64,000 nucleotides of DNA, taken from assembly GCF_031755915.1 (NCBI RefSeq), contig NC_083387.1, positions 14,405,001-14,469,000 of the forward strand, given 5' to 3'. A program made the translations under genes and the position numbers. Below the pieces are notes generated by a model. The model made no database searches. It worked only from the letters and a program-made list of their open reading frames with translations, and had not been told where the DNA came from. Of the stretch, positions 58,801 through 64,000 are shown piece after piece. Numbering within the stretch: position 1 is the stretch's first letter; each line of letters opens with the position of its first letter. Source of the DNA: Ziziphus jujuba. Its lineage: Eukaryota; Streptophyta; Magnoliopsida; Rosales; Rhamnaceae.

Positions 58801-59730
58801 CAAAAATATATATTTGGTAAAATTATTTATTAACTAAAATATATAAAACATTTATTACAATTATATTATATTTTATAAATGTCATTTTAATACCATATAG
58901 AATTTCTGGGTAATTGAAAATTATTGGTCTCTTCCTCATTTTGATTTTCAAATGTGAAATGTGAAAAGTAGTTATGAAAAAATGTATCTCCTTGATAATT
59001 TTGCATATAATTGTTAATATGCCAATTATATGGATCTTGCATTATTAGTTGACTATATGCATAACTATTACTCTCTCATGGTTGAGTTTGAGATGATACC
59101 CATGAATTGCTACTTGATAACATTTCATAAATATCTATTGAATAAGAGTTATGAAAAGACTTTCAATCCTCATAGATCCAAAATTCATAGAAATCGAATC
59201 ATTTTCTTATTGTGACATCTCCATTATAGATTTTTCTTTACATATATAGTATTTTCTAACAATACCAATTCCTTGAACCTATATCTCTACTCTCATGATT
59301 TTCATCTTATGTTGTATGTATGTAATATTATTCACCAGTAAATGGGCTTAATCCAATATTTGCTAGGTTAAAAAATATAATCCACAATCTTTGTATTTTT
59401 GCTTTATTAATATTAAATAAATAGAACTTATTAATATTATTCAATTCAATTCATTCTATTTTGCTTATATCACTAAATGTTTAAAAGGCAATTAATGGGT
59501 AAAAAGAAAATATATATATATATATATCAATGAAGTTAATTTGATAAAAAATTTACTAAATATCAATAATATTTATAAATTTTTTAAAAGAAATTCAAAA
59601 AAAATTAAAAAAAAATTTCATGGATATTCTCAAAATTTTGTGGAAATTTTATAGAAATTTTTGAAAATTTTCTTGGAAATTATAGATCTTTTACCAAATT
59701 ATTAAGGATTTGATGTGGATTTATGGGAAC
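55889..59730. other. AT-rich intergenic DNA
   Basis: Contains a 7-bp minisatellite (56182-56216), TA repeats and, near 57380-57550, text ending 'gccaaacaagtccttagga' that resembles a MITE end. No supported gene. Confidence 0.5.
56182..56216. repeat. (CCTTTTG)5 minisatellite
   Basis: Five perfect 7-bp units followed by a degenerate one. Confidence 0.97.
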
Positions 59731-59959
59731 TGATAGGCCTTTTTATAATACCTAGCCATCAATCCCATATAACTTATAAGAGGCAATAATCTTCTCTTAT
59801 ATACAATTAGGTTACAATTAGCTAGAGAAAAAATGAGAAACTAACTCTTAATTTATAGCTAGCTGTAAATCAAAAACTAATTCTACCATACAAAGATTAT
59901 ACACATTTTCCAAAAATAGAATTTCTTAAACACTAGGAAATAAACACGTTTTTCCAACA
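59731..59959 (-). repeat. 3' LTR of the minus-strand copia element
   Basis: On the minus strand it starts TGTTGGAAAAACG right after the tract CTTGAGGGGGAG (59960-59971) and probably ends ...GGCCTATCA at 59731. A TATA-like tataaatt and the phrase attgtatataagagaa fit a short Tnt1-like LTR. The 5' LTR is beyond the window, so the inner end is inferred. Confidence 0.65.
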
Positions 59960-59989
59960 CTCCCCCTCAAGTTGGAGCACAGATATCAA

Positions 59990-61440
59990 TCATGTCCTAC
60001 TTGGATAAATGTTCTTTAAACTTAACTCGTGGTAGACTTTTGGTCAGAAAATCAGAAAGTTGTTCTTTGGATGTAACATAAGGTATACACATAAGCTCTT
60101 CTTCGACCTTTTCTTTGATGAAACGCTATCCACTTCCGCATGTTTAGTACGGTCATGATGGGTTAGACTATAAACAATACTGATTGCTAAGTTGCTGTCA
60201 CAATACAATAGCATGGGATTCTCACTTTGAAGTGATAACTCATTCATGATTCTTTTCAACCACAGAAGTTCATATATTCATTGTGCAAGAGCTTGAAGTT
60301 CAATCACAAAACTACTCCTTGCAACCACTGGTTGTTTTTCGCTTCTCTAAGTCACTAGATTGCCCCATATAAATGTGCAGTACCCAGTGGTAGACCTTCA
60401 CTGGCTGATCCGGCCCAATCTGCATCAGTAAATGCCTTAATTTTCCTTGAATCATTCTTTTTGAAAAACAACCTCTTTTCTGGAGTTCCTTTAAGATATC
60501 TCAAAATGCGATGAACTGCTTTGAGATGTTCTTCATATGGCTCATGCATAAATTGGCTGACCACGCTAACAACATAGGCAATATCGGATTGTGTATGATA
60601 CAAATACATTAAATGCCCAACTAACATCTGGTATCTTCCTTTATCAATGGGGACCTCTCCTTTTTTATATCGCAGCTTGTGATTCTCTTCTATCCGGTGG
60701 TTTACTCCCCAAGAAGCCTATCTCTCTAAGTAAATCAATAATATATTTTCTTTATGATACATAAACACCTTTTTTTGATCTTGTAATTTCCATACCGAGA
60801 AAATACTTCATAGCCCCGAGATCCTTGATTTCAAATTCTTTCACTAGAACCTGCTTCATTCTTTCTCCTTTGATTGTATTGTCTCCAGTAAGTAGGATAT
60901 CATCAATGTACACAATTAGGACTGAAGTTTTCCCATCTTGAGATTTCTTGGGGAACAAAGTATGATCAGTGTGAGCTTAAGTGTAGCCATATCTCTTTAT
61001 CGTTTTTGAAAAACGATCAAACAAGGCTCTAGAAGACTGTTTTAAAACCTGGAGGAGCATCCATAAAATACCTGCCAATTCCCATTTAGGAATGCATTTT
61101 TTATGTCAAGTTGTGAAATTTTCCAATCTAAGTTTGCAGCGATAAAGAGAAGAACTTGCATAATATTGAGTTTTGCTATTGGGGCAAAGGTTTCTTGATA
61201 ATCTATTTCATAAGATTGTGTAAATCCTTTTGCAACCAAGCAAGCCTTGAACCTTTCGATAGAACCATCCGAATTATACTTTGCAATAAACACCCACTTG
61301 CATTCAACTGTTTTCTTTCTCTTCGGTATTGCTACACATTCCCAAGTTCCATTTTTTCCAGTACTTTGATCTCGTCTATAACTGCTACCCTCCATCCTAG
61401 AATACTCAATGCCTCTTGAACTAACTTAGAAATCACTACA
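59990..61440 (-). pseudogene. copia RT and RNase H (minus-strand element)
   Basis: Minus-strand reading: NGTWECVAIPKRKKTVECKW, VFIAKYNSDGSIERFKACLV, AKGFTQSYEIDYQETFAPIA and LDIKNAFLNGNW. A deletion follows, then MFPKKSQDGKTSVLIVYIDD (active site YIDD intact, 60899-60910), ILLTGDNT and FEIKDLGAMKYFLGMEI. RNase H has YLYHTQSDIAYVVSVVSQFM, HRILRYLKGTPEKRLFFKKN, AFTDADWAGSASEG, then LLYCDSNLAISIVYSLTHHD and RTKHAEVD. The text near 61050-61090 loses the VYMxxPxGF segment. Frame changes occur at about 60740 and 60350. Confidence 0.92.
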
Positions 61441-62700
61441 TTAGACAGATTAGTAGCAAACGCTTGATAGGATGGAGACAAATTGCTATAGCATATGTAG
61501 TTTGACATGGGATGAGAAGTACATGTTCTTTTTCCTTTTCTTAGGGCAACAGGAATATCTAAGTCCTGAACTGGTGTTGAATTACCTGGACTTATAAAGA
61601 AGACATGATCTGCAAGAGGATTCTGATTTGAAGTATCAAGAATTAGTGGATCCTATGACTAGTTTTGCTTAAGTGTTTGAATTTCTTCATTTCCCTTGTT
61701 TTTCAGTCTCTCATAGACAAGTAATTCTAGACTTTGGACCTCTTTTCCTGTCTTTTAGTGAGTGTAGTAGACTAAGGTGACATAGTAGTGGGTGGTTCTT
61801 GAGAAGGAAATGGAAAAAAATGATCTGATGGAGGAATGGGAGCAGAAATGGGAGAAGGTTTAGGACTAATGGGATCGGGTTTATCTGAGGGAGAAGTAGG
61901 CACAAGTTAAGGACTTTTGGAGGTAAGAGGGCTCATAGAGGTATGAAATATATCACAAAAATTCCAAAAACTCTCTTCTGTTGTCACACTCTCCCCCTAA
62001 AGTGAGTTTTTGGTAAAGTACGATTGATTCTCAAAAAAGAAACATTCATACCAACAAACATTTTCCTAATTTTTTTATCAAAGCACTTATACCCTTTTTT
62101 TGTTGGTAAATAGCTCAAGAAAACACATTTTATTGCAATTGGATCAAATTTATCTCAACTATAGGAATGGATATGGACAAATGAGATGCACCTAAATATC
62201 CTAAGTGGTAAATTAGAAATCAGATGGTTTGTGGGATAGATACTTTGAAATATTTCTAGGAGTGTCTTGTACTATAAAACCCGAGTAAGCATTCTATTAA
62301 TGAGGAATGATGCAGTGAGTATAGCTTCCCCCTAAAAAAATTTAAGTACATTAATGGTGAACATTAAGGACCTAGCAACTTCAAGTAGGTGCTTATTTTT
62401 AAAGACTTGCTCTGTTTCCGATTTTGCTTTCAAGAGATATACCCAAATTTCACATATGTCATGATGTATTGCCAAGAATGATGTTGAATGTTTGTATGAT
62501 TCAGATGGAAAAGATACACATTATGTTTGGAGAATTGACAAATTTCACACTGAAAGAAAGAGAGAGCTTTATTATTGAAAAGAGATGGAAACAAATTTTT
62601 CAGATATGGAAAGCTATGGTGGTCGAGTCTATAGTGCCACAACATGATATTATTTTCACATGAAAAAGAAAAAAAAGATTTGCAAACTAGATTTTGTCTA
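61441..62700 (-). pseudogene. copia integrase, catalytic core deleted
   Basis: Minus-strand reading: MLWHYRLDHHSFPYLKNLFP and CEICQFSKHN (62490-62660) give the HHCC zinc-binding motif intact. The text then passes, at about 62380-62430, to the region after the core: ILTASFLINRM-like, PTNHLISNLPLRIF, AIKCVFLSYLPTKKGYKCFD and MNVSFFENQ-like (62000-62340), followed by a proline-rich tail. The D,D35E core between these parts is missing, so it cannot insert DNA. Confidence 0.82.
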
Positions 62701-64000
62701 CTTGAGTCTTCCTTATCAAGGTAGTAAAGTCCTCCACACTCTTTAGCATTGCCAATCATCTTCCCCAAAGCCAGGTCCTGTAATTGACATGAAGAAGAAG
62801 TAAACTTAGCAACACAGTTTTGGTCATGGGTAAGTTTGCTAATGGATAAAAGGTTGCATGAAATAGATGGAACGTGAAGTACAAATTTTAGAACCAGATT
62901 TTTTGACAAAATTATTGATCATTTTCCTACTACTATGGCTAATGAACCATCAGCAATTTTTACTTTCAAGTTGCCAGTACAAGGAATATAAGAAGAGAAG
63001 AGAAAGGAACAACCTGTCATATGGTCTGAGGCATCAGAATCTATAACACATGGAGTTTTGTCCTGAGTTATCACATTAAAGGATTGAGGAAAATTACCAT
63101 TCTAGGCAATAGAGGCAGATGGAAGGGATGTTGGATTCATGAGTTTCATAAAGTTTTCTAGTTGCTTCTTATTCAACGAAAAAGGAGAACTTTCCGGTGT
63201 TGATTCCTTATAGGTCGTTTGAAAAACTCTGCTAATCTCTTGTCCGTTCTCTAGATGATGAGGTTTTCTATGTAATTTCCAGCAGGTTTCATGGGTGTGT
63301 CTAGGTTTTTTACAATGGTCGCACCAAGATCTATTTTCCTTTTTATTTTAAGGGTCATTTCCACCGTTAGAGAAAGTGGAGAACCAGTTGCTACTGGCTG
63401 CAAGATTTGATGATTCTAATTCAGTGACAAAACCCTTTCAGGTTTCTTTTCCTGGCATAACATTCCTCCTGCTATCCTCCCTGTGGACCTCAGAGAACAC
63501 TTCATGAGTGGATAGCAAGACTTTACATCCAAGAATTCTCCTATGAACCTTATTAAGCTCATTGTTCAAGCCAGCCAAGAATGCGAAAACACATTCCTTC
63601 TCAATCGTTTTTTTGAATATGACTGTCTTGTAGACAGCACCAATCATAGTCATAAAACAGGTCCAACTCCTACCATAAGATTCTAAGCGTATTGTAGTAT
63701 TGCAATACGCTCAAATTGTCTTATTTCGTATTGTGGATGTGGCAATTTCATATATCTGAGCAGAATTTTCCAGATCCGAGAAAGTTTCCTTTGCAGCCTT
63801 CTAGATTTCTTGAGCAATGGCAAGAAACATATAAGTCTTTCTGATCTATAGCTCCATTGAATTAATTAGCCATGACATGATCAAGGCATTCTCAGATTTC
63901 CATGTCTCAATAGATTTGAGATCTTCTTTTGGTTTCTGTGTAGCTCTCATCAGAAACTTAATTTTTGCACAACCCCGGATGAACCATTGACTTTATAAGT
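62701..64000 (-). pseudogene. copia gag and protease (minus-strand element)
   Basis: Minus-strand reading from the right edge: WLINSMELQIRKTYMFLAIA-like Gag text (UBN2), FAFLAGLNNELNKVHRRILG (63520-63590), zinc knuckle WCDHCKKPRHTHETCWKLH (CX2CX4HX4C intact, about 63270-63335), and protease text CVIDSDASDHMTG (about 63010-63050), where the DSGA active site has become DSDA. Then follows KNLVLKFVLHVPSISCNLLS (62845-62905) leading to integrase. Several stops and frame changes. Confidence 0.88.

Larger units (their letters stand above)
59960..64000 (-). mobile_element. Tnt1-like Ty1/copia element, internal part (cut by window edge)
   Basis: Minus-strand order from 64000 downward: gag, zinc knuckle, protease, pre-integrase, a reduced integrase, RT, RNase H, then the polypurine tract and LTR. 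The integrase catalytic core and part of RT are deleted, and stops are common. The right end and 5' LTR lie outside the window. Confidence 0.93.

Noticed and set aside
1..64000. CRISPR arrays, rRNA genes, bacterial-type operons
   Set aside because: No regularly spaced short repeats with unique spacers, no rRNA-like conserved blocks; composition and elements are those of plant nuclear DNA.

Overview
The window looks like repeat-rich nuclear DNA of a flowering plant, most likely a eudicot. It is very AT-rich, with long A/T tracts and TA microsatellites. The recognisable coding matter is almost all plant-type transposable elements: Ty1/copia, Ty3/gypsy, an L1-type LINE, a Mutator-like element, a SINE and foldback MITEs. 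I see no intact host gene, no rRNA or tRNA gene and no CRISPR array. The one host-gene candidate is a decayed pentatricopeptide-repeat (PPR) gene.

Layout. 1-1176 is the end of a large LTR of a family seen again at 52.7-55.8 kb. 1.76-4.13 kb is a 5'-truncated copia remnant with its 3' LTR. 4.9-13.4 kb is the PPR-like pseudogene, split by a complete but dead 7.35-kb copia element (5657-13005; 586/571-bp LTRs; target duplication CAACC). 13.4-21.1 kb is AT-rich DNA with a 59-bp tandem duplication and a short SINE with a perfect 15-bp target duplication. 21.15-21.6 kb is a LINE RNase H fragment.

23.0-43.9 kb is a nest. A complete minus-strand gypsy element (23038-28299; target duplication CCCTT) lies beside a minus-strand L1-type LINE. 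The LINE's 3' half (28.6-32.04 kb) and 5' half (41.7-43.9 kb) are separated by about 9.7 kb of later insertions. Those are an LTR-like segment and two half-elements of the same gypsy family joined head to head at about 36.62 kb.

44.46-48.10 kb is a small LTR retroelement with no recognisable polymerase. It carries a degenerate decapeptide-repeat coding region and a nested 1.2-kb Mutator-like element with about 155-bp terminal inverted repeats and a perfect 9-bp target duplication. 48.1-52.7 kb is AT-rich DNA with microsatellites and MITE-like foldbacks. 52722-55760 is a probable solo LTR inserted at the edge of a foldback element. 55.9-59.7 kb is AT-rich. 59731-64000 is a minus-strand Tnt1-like copia element running off the right edge.

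How the parts relate. There is no operon or pathway here; the logic is layered insertion. The most unusual signals are four. (1) The copia element at 5657-13005 has no initiator-tRNA primer site after its 5' LTR, but has 15 nt perfectly complementary to a stretch inside that LTR, which could mean self-priming. (2) Two gypsy copies share the same deletion of RNase H and integrase, which suggests a mobilised non-autonomous lineage. (3) A 10-residue repeat protein is encoded in the small LTR element. (4) Two oppositely oriented gypsy halves form a composite block inside the LINE.
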